Origin: Cellulomonas sp.
GTDB lineage: Bacteria > Actinomycetota > Actinomycetes > Actinomycetales > Cellulomonadaceae
DNA length: 12,139 nt
Assembly: GCA_027451305.1 (NCBI GenBank)
Contig: DAIDJQ010000121.1
Coordinates: 1-12,139, forward strand
Direction: 5' to 3'
Made by a program: the position numbers and the translations under genes. Below, piece by piece: positions 5,845-12,012 of this stretch; within the stretch, counting starts at the first letter, position 1; every line of letters begins with the position of its first letter. The notes under the pieces were generated by a model that had not been told where the DNA came from, searched no databases, and saw only the letters and a program-made list of their open reading frames with translations.

Positions 5845-7437
5845 TCAGCAGCGGGTGCCGGCCTTGGGCGGCGTGCCGTCCAGGAGGTAGGTGTCCACCG
5901 CGCCCTGCACGCAGGAGTTCGAGAGCCCGTAGGCGCCGTGCCCCTGCCCGACGTGCGTCAGCAGCACACCGGACGAGAGCGTGGACGCCATCTTCTGCGC
6001 CCAGACGTACGGCGTGGCCGGGTCGTTGGTGGTGCCGATCACGACGATGGGCGGTGCACCCTGCGCCGAGTAGTCGGTGAGGTCCTTCACCTGGGGCACC
6101 GGCCAGTCCGCGCACACGGTGCCGGTGTAGGCGAAGAACTGCCCGACGGTGGGCGCTGCCTTCTCGATCGCGGCGGCCTGCGCGCGCATCGTGGCCAGGT
6201 CGGCGGAGCCCCGGGAGTCGAGGCAGCCGATCGCCGTGAACGCCTCGGTGGTGTTGGTGGTGTACGTGCCGTCGGACGAGCGGTCGTAGTACGCGTCCGC
6301 CAGCTGGAGCAGGCCGGAGCCGTCGCCCTTGACCGCTGCGGTGAGCGCCTGGGTCAGCATCGGCCATGCCCGCTGCGAGTACAGCGGGTACGCGATGCCG
6401 GTGAACGCCAGGGGCGCGGTCAGCCGCCGGGAGGTGCCGGTGGGCAGCGGGGTGGTGTGCGTACGGTTGAGCAGGGTGGCGATCTGCTTCATCGCGGCGT
6501 CCACGGTGCCGGTCAGCGGGCAGCCCTTGCCGCCCAGGCAGTCGGTGACGTACGCCCGCAGCGCGCTCTCGAAGCCGACGGCCTGGCCGGCCGAGACGGC
6601 GTCCGCGTCGAGCGTCGGGTCGAGGGCCGAGTCCAGCACCATCCGGCCGACGGTCTTGGGGAACAGCGCCGCGTACGTGGCACCGAGCTTGGTGCCGTAG
6701 GAGTAGCCGAGGTAGTCCAGCGTCGCGTCACCGACCGCGGCACGCACCACGTCCATGTCCCTGGCGCTGCTGATCGTGTCGACGTGCCCGAGCACGGGGC
6801 CGGTGTTCTGCGCGCAGGCGGCGCCGAAGTCCGCCCACGCCTTCTCCTGCGCCTGCACGCCGGCGTCCGTGGACAGGTCGAAGTCGGCCGCCACCAGCTG
6901 GTCCATCTGCGCACCGTCGTAGCAGCGGACCGGGGCCGAGCGCTGCACGCCGCGGGGGTCGAAGGCCACCAGGTCGTACTCGTCGCGCACCTCGGCGCTG
7001 ACCACGGTGCCCGCCGTCTCGAGGAAGTCGACCGCCGAGGCACCCGGCCCACCCGGGTTGACCAGGATCGATCCCACCGTGTCCGACCCGCGGGCGCGCA
7101 ACCGCGCCACGGCCAGCTGGATGGTCTGGCCCGTGGGGTCGGCCCAGTCCAGGGGCACGGTGACCGTCCCGCACTGGGCCGTCTCCCCGGAGGGGGCCTT
7201 CACGTCCGAGCAGCTGGACCACGTCAGCGTCTGCGAGTAGAACCGCGCGAGGTCCGCGGGGACGGGCGTCGCGGCGGCTGCCGAGCCGTGGCTCGCGTTG
7301 CCGGTGGGGTTGGTCGGCTGCTTCGTCGTGGCGGGTGTGCAGCCCGCCAGCACGAGGCCGACGACGAGCAGCGCCGCCGGGACGGCGAGGCGGGGGATCC
7401 GGCGCGGGCCGGTTGACGGCCGGGCGGGGAAGGGCAT
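5845..7437 (-). CDS. TAP-like alpha/beta hydrolase lipoprotein (probable exported aminopeptidase)
   Basis: A 530-residue exported serine hydrolase of the actinobacterial tripeptidyl-aminopeptidase-like family. Residues 1-32 form a lipoprotein signal (Arg-rich start, hydrophobic core, lipobox LAGC with Cys33), so it should be anchored on the outer face of the membrane. The hydrolase core shows VPLDWADP at ~95-101, the oxyanion-loop NPGGPG at 127-132, AFDPRGV at 158-164, nucleophile elbow GYSYG with Ser246, and the C-terminal TAP-like domain with VVIGTTNDPATP (Asp472) and GQGHGAY (His500). The triad is complete. Probable role is removal of N-terminal peptides or esters from extracellular substrates; the true substrate is unknown. 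The ATG at 7437 has no strong ribosome site but a TACGGT box seven bases before it, suggesting leaderless translation. The frame continues upstream to 8607 without a plausible protein. It precedes tRNA-Thr. Confidence 0.92.
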   Translation of the reverse strand: MPFPARPSTGPRRIPRLAVPAALLVVGLVLAGCTPATTKQPTNPTGNASHGSAAAATPVPADLARFYSQTLTWSSCSDVKAPSGETAQCGTVTVPLDWADPTGQTIQLAVARLRARGSDTVGSILVNPGGPGASAVDFLETAGTVVSAEVRDEYDLVAFDPRGVQRSAPVRCYDGAQMDQLVAADFDLSTDAGVQAQEKAWADFGAACAQNTGPVLGHVDTISSARDMDVVRAAVGDATLDYLGYSYGTKLGATYAALFPKTVGRMVLDSALDPTLDADAVSAGQAVGFESALRAYVTDCLGGKGCPLTGTVDAAMKQIATLLNRTHTTPLPTGTSRRLTAPLAFTGIAYPLYSQRAWPMLTQALTAAVKGDGSGLLQLADAYYDRSSDGTYTTNTTEAFTAIGCLDSRGSADLATMRAQAAAIEKAAPTVGQFFAYTGTVCADWPVPQVKDLTDYSAQGAPPIVVIGTTNDPATPYVWAQKMASTLSSGVLLTHVGQGHGAYGLSNSCVQGAVDTYLLDGTPPKAGTRC

Positions 7438-7444
7438 GGCGACC

Positions 7445-7450
7445 ACCGTA
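7445..7450 (-). promoter_or_regulatory. Candidate -10 box for a leaderless hydrolase mRNA
   Basis: Minus-strand TACGGT fits the actinobacterial TANNNT -10 pattern and ends seven bases before the ATG, placing +1 at the start codon. No good -35 is visible at 17-18 bases. The absence of a strong ribosome-binding site agrees with a leaderless transcript. Confidence 0.45.
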
Positions 7451-7572
7451 ACGGTCGGTGCCGGACGCCCCTGACAGAACCCGAACACGGCACCCACACG
7501 CCTCGAACCGGGGGGCGGCACAGTCCTGCTCGTCGGCGGGACGAGCCCGCCCGAAGACCCTCTGGAGTCGTC

Positions 7573-8025
7573 ATGACGCTGCCCCTGGTCCGCCTCGTCG
7601 GCACCGCCGCACTGGCCGGTGCGCTGGCCCTCGGCGCCGCCGTACCGGCGCTCGCGGACTCGACACCCGCACCCACCCCGAGCTCGTCGTCCGCCACGCA
7701 CGTCACGGTGGACGGCAGCACCGTCACCATCACCACGGACCTGGCGACCGTGCAGGCCTGGTGCACCCGCGACCACAACGGGCAGACCCGGCTGACCAGG
7801 CTCGAGCAGCGCATCCAGGCCGGTGCGGACACGCGGGGCTCGGTCGCCTGGCTCCGCGCCAAGGCCGCCGCAGCGACCGCCGCGGGTCATCCGGAGCAGG
7901 CGCTCCGGCTCACCGACCGCGCCGACCGCCGCCAGGCGCGCGTGCCCCAGATCGACAAGGCGCTCGCCCGGTTGAAGGCCGCCGACACCACCGTCTGCTC
8001 GGCGCTGCCCGTCGCGGCCTCGTGA
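7573..8025 (+). CDS. Small secreted protein with two cysteines, first gene of the two-component operon
   Basis: I recognise no named family. The product is 150 residues with a clear Sec signal peptide (hydrophobic residues ~6-25, cleavage probably after AlA at 26-28). A short Pro/Ser/Thr linker (~29-41) and a small beta-like segment THVTVDGSTVTITTDLA follow. The rest (~56-145) is mostly predicted helix rich in Arg, Ala and Leu (LTRLEQRIQAG, LRLTDRADRRQARVPQIDKALARLKAAD). The only two mature cysteines, C64 and C142, bracket the helical part and could form a disulfide. The ATG has GGAG five bases upstream. Its stop overlaps the next gene's GTG by four bases (GTGA), so translation is coupled to the lipoprotein, response regulator and kinase behind it. 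An extracytoplasmic ligand, sensor partner or target of that system is the natural guess; no direct evidence of function is seen. Confidence 0.82.
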   Translation: MTLPLVRLVGTAALAGALALGAAVPALADSTPAPTPSSSSATHVTVDGSTVTITTDLATVQAWCTRDHNGQTRLTRLEQRIQAGADTRGSVAWLRAKAAAATAAGHPEQALRLTDRADRRQARVPQIDKALARLKAADTTVCSALPVAAS

Positions 8026-8330
8026 GCACGCGACCGCGGGTGGCCGGCCTCGCCCTGGCGGCGACCCTCGCGCTCGGGCTCGCCGGGTGCGGTGCCGCCG
8101 GTCACGCCGGCGCGGCGGGGGCCGTCGGCGGCACCGCAGCCTCCGCCGGCGGCACGAGGGCTGCGGCGAGCGGGACCGGTGGCGCGGGCGGAGCGGGTAC
8201 GACGGACCCGTCCGGCGCGTCGTCGTCGCCCGCGGCCACGGACGTCGCGGCGCTGCAGCAGGCTGTGAACCAGGCCGGCACGCTGGCCGACCAGGTCGAC
8301 CAGGACATGTCGGCCGACGCCGGCTCCTGA
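8022..8330 (+). CDS. Small low-complexity lipoprotein, second gene of the two-component operon
   Basis: A 102-residue predicted lipoprotein starting at a GTG that overlaps the previous stop. Residues 1-22 form a type II signal (MSTRPRVAGLALAATLALGL) with lipobox LAGC and lipidated Cys23. The middle (~24-75) is almost entirely Gly, Ala, Ser and Thr, probably a flexible tether. Residues ~76-97 (VAALQQAVNQAGTLADQVDQD) look like a single amphipathic helix with heptad-like spacing. The tail is acidic. Function is unknown; it ends 26 bases before the response regulator and has no room for its own promoter after it, so it should be co-expressed. The longer open frame from 7458 lacks a signal peptide and overlaps the previous gene, so the GTG at 8022 is the credible start. 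Confidence 0.78.
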   Translation: MSTRPRVAGLALAATLALGLAGCGAAGHAGAAGAVGGTAASAGGTRAAASGTGGAGGAGTTDPSGASSSPAATDVAALQQAVNQAGTLADQVDQDMSADAGS

Positions 8331-8356
8331 CGCCGGCCGAGCTGCACGGAGGACGG

Positions 8357-9049
8357 ATGACGCAGGGCAGCGGGCTCGTGGTGCTCGCCGAGGACGACCC
8401 GGCCGTCAGCGAGCTGGTGCGCCTGTACCTCACCCGGGACGGGTTCACGGTGCAGGCGTACGCCGACGGCTCGCACGCGCTGCAGGCGGTGCTCACGCAC
8501 CGGCCGGCGGCCGTTGTGCTGGACATCGGGCTGCCCGGGTTGGACGGCATCGAGGTGTGCCGACGGCTGCGCGCCCGCGGCGACCGCACACCCGTGCTCT
8601 TCGTCACTGCCCGGGACGACGAGGTGGACCGGGTGCTCGGCCTCGAGCTCGGTGCCGACGACTACGTCACCAAGCCGTTCAGCCCCCGCGAGCTGGTCGC
8701 TCGCGTGCACGCCGTCCTGCGGCGCACCCAGCCGCCGGACGCCGAGCGGCTCACGCTGGGCACGGTCACCGTGGACGTGCCGGGCCGCAGGGTGTGGGTC
8801 GCCGACCGTCCGGTGCACCTGACCGCCACCGAGTTCGACCTGCTCGCGCACCTGCTGCGCGCACCGGGCCGGGTGTGGCAGCGCGAGGAGCTCCTCGCAG
8901 CGGTGTGGGGCTATGCCGACGCGGGCAGCCGCACGGTCGACGTCCACGTGGCCCAGCTGCGCGCCAAGCTCGGGCCGGACGCGCCGCTGCGGACCGTCCG
9001 CGGCGTGGGGTACGCGGCCGACACGCCGGGCACGACGGAGGCGCGGTGA
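8357..9049 (+). CDS. OmpR/PhoB-family response regulator
   Basis: A 230-residue two-component regulator. The receiver domain (residues ~6-118) has the acidic pair D13/D14 in AEDDPAV, phospho-acceptor Asp56 in VVLDIGLPGLDG, Thr84 in LFVTARDD and Lys106 in DYVTKPFSPREL, so all phosphorylation residues are present. The C-terminal winged-helix domain (~130-222) shows LTATEFDLLAHLLRAPGRVWQREELLAAVWGY, the recognition-helix region SRTVDVHVAQLRAKLG and the wing RTVRGVGYA. The ATG has GGAGG four bases upstream. Its stop overlaps the kinase's GTG by four bases, giving coupled synthesis of the pair. Targets are not evident; autoregulation of its own operon is usual in this family, but I see no clear repeated binding site before 7573. 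Confidence 0.95.
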   Translation: MTQGSGLVVLAEDDPAVSELVRLYLTRDGFTVQAYADGSHALQAVLTHRPAAVVLDIGLPGLDGIEVCRRLRARGDRTPVLFVTARDDEVDRVLGLELGADDYVTKPFSPRELVARVHAVLRRTQPPDAERLTLGTVTVDVPGRRVWVADRPVHLTATEFDLLAHLLRAPGRVWQREELLAAVWGYADAGSRTVDVHVAQLRAKLGPDAPLRTVRGVGYAADTPGTTEAR

Positions 9050-10278
9050 CCTCCGACGGCGGCAGCGCGGGTCGGTTCCGGTACACCTCGCTCAGCCTGA
9101 GCGCGCGGATGACCTGGGTCTGCGTCGCGGTGGCGCTCGTGGCCGCGGTCCTGGCCGGCGTCGCGTCGGCCCGGGCGGTGGTCGAGGAGGACCGCATCGC
9201 TGCGAGCGTCGCGGCCGCACCGCCCGCACCCACCGCGACCACTCCCGCGGAGCGGGCACGGGAACGCGCGCGCGCCCGTGCGCTGGCGCGCGCCGAGGAA
9301 CGGCCCGTGCAACGGGTGGAACGGGCCGTCGTCGTCGCGGTCGTCGTCGGGCTCGTCGTCGGGCTGCTCGCCGGGGGTGCCGCGGCGAGGCTGCTGACCC
9401 GGCCCCTGCGCCGCACCGCAGCCGCGGCCACCGCGCTGCAGCACGGCCGCCGGGACGTGCGGGTGCCGGCCGACGGCCCGCCGGAGGTGGCCGAGGTCGC
9501 CGACTCGCTGAACGCCCTGGCCGCCGCCTTGGAGACCTCCGAGGCGCGGCAGCGCCGGTTCCTGCTGTCGGTCTCGCACGAGCTGCGCACACCGCTCACC
9601 GCCGTGCAGGGCTTCGGCGAGTCCATCGCGGACGGGGTCGTGGAGGGCGAGCAGGCCCGGGAGGCGGCGCGAGTGGTGGTTGCGGAGGCCCAGCGCCTCG
9701 CACGCCTGGTCGAGGACCTGCTCGCGCTGGCCCGGATGGGCGCCGACGACTTCCGGCTGGAGCCGACGGCGGTGGACCTCGTGGCCCTGCTCGAGGACGC
9801 CGGCCGCACCTGGACCGCCCGCGCAGAGGCTGGCGGCGCCGTGCTGCGCGTGGACCGGCCCACGGTGCCGCTGTGGGTGCACACCGACGCCGGCCGGTTG
9901 CGGCAGGTGCTCGACGGCCTGGCAGCGAACGCCGTGCGGATGACCCCTGCCGGACGTCCCGTCGTGCTGGCCGCTCGGCCGGCCGGCCTCGGCGACCCTC
10001 CGGGCACCGCCGCCGTGCTGCAGGTTCGCGACGGCGGCCCCGGGCTCACGGAGGCGGACCGTGCGGTCGCGTTCGAGCCGGGCGCCCTCGGCGCCCGCTA
10101 CCGCGACGAGCGGCCGGTGGGGGTCGGCATCGGCCTGTCGTTGGTGCACGGCCTGGTGCAGCGCCTCGGTGGGTCCATCGCCGTCGGCGTCGCCCCCGAG
10201 GGCGGCGCGGCGTTCACCGTCGCGCTGCCGGCCGCCGCTCCGGGGGTGACGGCCCTCCCCGGGACGACCTTCCCGTGA
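9046..10278 (+). CDS. Membrane sensor histidine kinase, partner of the adjacent response regulator
   Basis: A 410-residue kinase starting at GTG (GGAGG four bases upstream) within the regulator's stop. Two membrane helices at ~22-44 and ~94-115 enclose a short extracytoplasmic loop of about 48 residues that is unusually rich in Arg, Ala and Glu (residues ~66-93). A HAMP linker follows (~112-165). The dimerisation domain carries phospho-acceptor His178 in SVSHELRTPLTAVQGF. The ATPase domain has the N box LDGLAANAVRMTP (Asn295), G1 box VRDGGPGL (Asp329) and G2 box VGVGIGLSLVHGLV; the F box (VAFEPGALGARY) departs from the usual FERF pattern. Organisation matches the PhoR/BaeS-like class. The loop is too small for a standard sensory fold, so the two envelope proteins encoded upstream may supply or modulate the signal; that is inference. 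Confidence 0.94.
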   Translation: MTSDGGSAGRFRYTSLSLSARMTWVCVAVALVAAVLAGVASARAVVEEDRIAASVAAAPPAPTATTPAERARERARARALARAEERPVQRVERAVVVAVVVGLVVGLLAGGAAARLLTRPLRRTAAAATALQHGRRDVRVPADGPPEVAEVADSLNALAAALETSEARQRRFLLSVSHELRTPLTAVQGFGESIADGVVEGEQAREAARVVVAEAQRLARLVEDLLALARMGADDFRLEPTAVDLVALLEDAGRTWTARAEAGGAVLRVDRPTVPLWVHTDAGRLRQVLDGLAANAVRMTPAGRPVVLAARPAGLGDPPGTAAVLQVRDGGPGLTEADRAVAFEPGALGARYRDERPVGVGIGLSLVHGLVQRLGGSIAVGVAPEGGAAFTVALPAAAPGVTALPGTTFP

Positions 10279-10311
10279 CCGGCGGCTCGATGCTCGACGG
10301 CCAGGGGTGCT

Positions 10312-10340
10312 CGCTGCTCACGGGCGTCGCGCTGCTCACG
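10312..10340. repeat. 11-bp direct repeat at the convergent junction
   Basis: CGCTGCTCACG occurs at 10312-10322 and 10330-10340, in the 57-base gap between the kinase stop and the HNH gene stop; the second copy covers the HNH stop codon. No good terminator hairpin is visible in this gap. Probably minor. Confidence 0.6.
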
Positions 10341-11706
10341 CCGTCGTGCGCCACGGCATCCGGCCGCCGTACGTGGGGCGCGCCCCGAGAGGCTCGCCGT
10401 GGCGGGTGCGAAACAGCCAGCCACCCGAGGGCGACGGACAGATCTCGAGGTGCTGCCGGTGCACCACGTCGTGGTGGTGCCAGCACAGCAGGACGCCCGT
10501 GTTGACGTCGGTGTCGCCGTGGTCCCTGGACCACTGCGCGACGTGGTGGATCTCGCCCAGCGCGGGCGGCGCGGTGCAGCCGGGATATCGGCAGGTGGCG
10601 TCACGCGCGATCACCGCCTTGCGTCGCGGACCGGCATAGGTGCGCTCGGCGCGGCCGACGTTGATCGCCTGGGAGTCGGGACCGAACACCACCCGGGAGA
10701 CCGCCGAGTCGCAGGCCAACCGTGCCAGGACGCTCGGTGGGATCGGCCCTGCACCCAGCACCTCCGCCACCGCGAACCGCTCGACGTCGGCCACGGGCGC
10801 CAGCCGGAACAGGCGGTCACCCGCGGACGACCCCGAACCGGCGCGCCTGCCCGCCGGCATCTCGCCCTCCACCGCACGTCGCAGGGTCTCGAAGTCGACC
10901 ACCACGCTCAGATGAGGGCGCACCGCTCCGCCGGTGCCGACGATCCCGTGGTCGAGGACCAGCCGAGCCAGGTCCGCGAGACCCTGGGCGCGACGCTGCT
11001 GGGTGGTCCTGCGATCGTCCGCCGCCGGAGTGGTCATCACCGCGTCCAGCGCGGCGTTCACCGCGGCTCCGTGCACGGTCGTCAGGAACCCCGACAGGTG
11101 GTAGCCGTCGGTGGTGGCTGCCAGCGTGACCAGCTCCCGGTCGCACGCATCCTGATAGCCGCGCTCGTCGCTCTCCGGATCGGCAGCTGCCGCCCACCGT
11201 CGGGCGATCCGCCGGAACGCATCGGCAGCGTTCTGCTTGGCGTGCTCGACGAGGAACTCCTCGCCGCACTCCTCGGCAGGTGCGGCGAGCGCCTCGCGGC
11301 GAGCGTCGCTGGTCGCAGCGACCTTCACCATGGTGCGGACCTGGTCCGTGCCGATCTCGCCGGCGAGGGCCGCCGCCTGCGTGGCCGGCAGGTGATCTCG
11401 CAGCGCCCGGCCGGTGGCGACCAGCTCCCGCGCCCGCACGAACGGCATGCCCGTGCAGCCGGCCAGCCAGTGCGCGAACGACCGCGCCCCGTCGGTCGCC
11501 CACATCGCGTCGTCGTCGACCGACGTGCACAACCGCGCGCTCGCAACCGTGAGCCGGTCCGCCTGTGCCACGAGTGCGGGCAGGAGCTCGAGGGCATCGT
11601 CCTGCGACAGCTCGCCCAGTCCCGCGGCCGCCCGCTCCACCGCCTCGACGACCCCGTCGACGGCGGCCTCGAGCGCCACCACGAGTGGATGCTGCTGCCC
11701 CGCCAC
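10336..11706 (-). CDS. DUF222 (13E12-type) HNH endonuclease-like protein
   Basis: A 456-residue protein of the actinobacterial DUF222/HNH family, the 13E12 repeat family of mycobacteria. Residues ~1-330 are the helical DUF222 region (ARSFAHWLAGCTGMPFVRARELVATGRALRDHLPATQAALAGEIG is its core, split here by family-typical spacing; also WAAAADPESDERG at 171-183). The C-terminal HNH domain (~362-418) carries zinc ligands C372 and C377 (CRYPGC), the EIHHVAQWS motif with H387-H388, N402 in TDVNTGVLLC, C408 and HHHDVVH, so the nuclease motif is intact. The GTG start has GAGGAGG five bases upstream. The exact cellular role of the family is unsettled; many members are genomically repeated. A LexA-type box covers the -35 region, which points to induction by DNA damage. 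It is convergent with the kinase gene. Confidence 0.93.
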   Translation of the reverse strand: MAGQQHPLVVALEAAVDGVVEAVERAAAGLGELSQDDALELLPALVAQADRLTVASARLCTSVDDDAMWATDGARSFAHWLAGCTGMPFVRARELVATGRALRDHLPATQAAALAGEIGTDQVRTMVKVAATSDARREALAAPAEECGEEFLVEHAKQNAADAFRRIARRWAAAADPESDERGYQDACDRELVTLAATTDGYHLSGFLTTVHGAAVNAALDAVMTTPAADDRRTTQQRRAQGLADLARLVLDHGIVGTGGAVRPHLSVVVDFETLRRAVEGEMPAGRRAGSGSSAGDRLFRLAPVADVERFAVAEVLGAGPIPPSVLARLACDSAVSRVVFGPDSQAINVGRAERTYAGPRRKAVIARDATCRYPGCTAPPALGEIHHVAQWSRDHGDTDVNTGVLLCWHHHDVVHRQHLEICPSPSGGWLFRTRHGEPLGARPTYGGRMPWRTTA

Positions 11707-11757
11707 ACCCGCCTCCTCGTCGCGCCCCGACCGCCAAGGTCCCTGTGACCTGCCCCT

Positions 11758-11785
11758 ATGCTAGCGTCACAAGGTGCTTATCGAA
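11758..11785 (-). promoter_or_regulatory. Predicted promoter of the DUF222/HNH gene
   Basis: On the minus strand TTCGAT (11785-11780), 16 bases, then TAGCAT (11763-11758), about 51 bases before the GTG. TAGCAT fits TANNNT. The -35 lies inside the LexA-type palindrome, the usual geometry for SOS repression. Confidence 0.55.
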
Positions 11786-11796
11786 CATCTGTTCGC
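11781..11796. promoter_or_regulatory. LexA (SOS) box upstream of the DUF222/HNH gene
   Basis: TCGAACATCTGTTCGC matches the actinobacterial LexA consensus TCGAAC-N4-GTTCGA at 11 of 12 defined positions and contains a 14-bp palindrome CGAACA-TC-TGTTCG. It lies 75 bases before the HNH gene start and overlaps its predicted -35. Mycobacterial 13E12 genes are known members of the LexA regulon. Confidence 0.82.
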
Positions 11797-11828
11797 ACGA
11801 TCGGTGTGTTCGCTGTGAGCGAGATGTC

Positions 11829-11862
11829 ATGTCGCAGGACATAGGTGACGGTTCTGCGACAT
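11829..11862. repeat. Inverted repeat ATGTCGCAG / CTGCGACAT flanked by 8-bp direct repeats
   Basis: Perfect 9-bp arms enclose a 16-base centre; ATGTC is also tandemly doubled on the left side (11824-11833). TCGCTGTG flanks the structure at 11810-11817 and 11867-11874. It could be a terminator for the minus-strand holB transcript or the footprint of a small mobile element. There is no transposase nearby. Confidence 0.6.
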
Positions 11863-11948
11863 CCCATCGCTGTGCGAGAGATCCCCCGGTTCGAGCGCCC
11901 GGTCGGCGGCGAGGTGTCCGATCGACCCGATGCCCACGTCGAGCAACC

Positions 11949-11993
11949 CGACGTCCAGGTCGAGCGAGGGACGACGTCCAGGTCGAGCGAGGG
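11949..11993. repeat. Tandem duplication of a 22-base unit (period 23)
   Basis: Positions 11949-11970 and 11972-11993 are identical and start CGACGTCCAGGTCG; one extra base separates them. A degenerate third piece (CCCAGGTCGG) follows at 11996-12005. The copies sit 19 bases downstream of the holB-like stop on its strand. Confidence 0.9.
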
Positions 11994-12012
11994 CGCCCAG
12001 GTCGGACAGCTG

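Larger units (their letters stand above)
11707..12012. other. Intergenic region between the holB-like gene and the DUF222/HNH gene
   Basis: These 306 bases hold no supported gene. From left to right they contain the HNH leader, its promoter and LexA box, an inverted repeat with flanking 8-bp direct repeats (11810-11874) and a tandem 23-base-period repeat (11949-11993). The minus-strand frame stays open past the holB stop for about 60 codons, but shows no family similarity. Confidence 0.6.

Noticed and set aside
5836..7416. 526-codon plus-strand open frame opposite the hydrolase
   Set aside because: It mirrors the hydrolase codons in a high-GC genome, is rich in Gly/Arg/Val/His and has no domain; the minus-strand catalytic triad is complete.
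7535..7551. GGCGGG-ACGAG-CCCGCC stem before the secreted-protein gene
   Set aside because: Only six pairs in a very GC-rich region, with no riboswitch-like features; too weak to call.
5845..8607. 920-codon minus-strand open frame including the hydrolase
   Set aside because: The part above 7437 is Arg/Pro/Ala-rich, lies antisense to the signal-peptide protein, lipoprotein and regulator, and precedes a proper lipoprotein signal sequence at 7437.
8557..9045. N-terminal extension of the kinase frame
   Set aside because: It overlaps the response regulator out of frame and is Arg/Ala-rich; the GTG at 9046 has GGAGG and the canonical GTGA overlap.
11949..12005. Short repeats considered as a CRISPR array
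   Set aside because: The two copies are separated by one base with no spacer and there are no cas genes.
11833..12012. Open minus-strand frame continuing past the holB stop, considered as a broken gene
   Set aside because: It has no start with a ribosome site, contains the tandem duplication and resembles no family I know; listed only as a possibility under the repeat.
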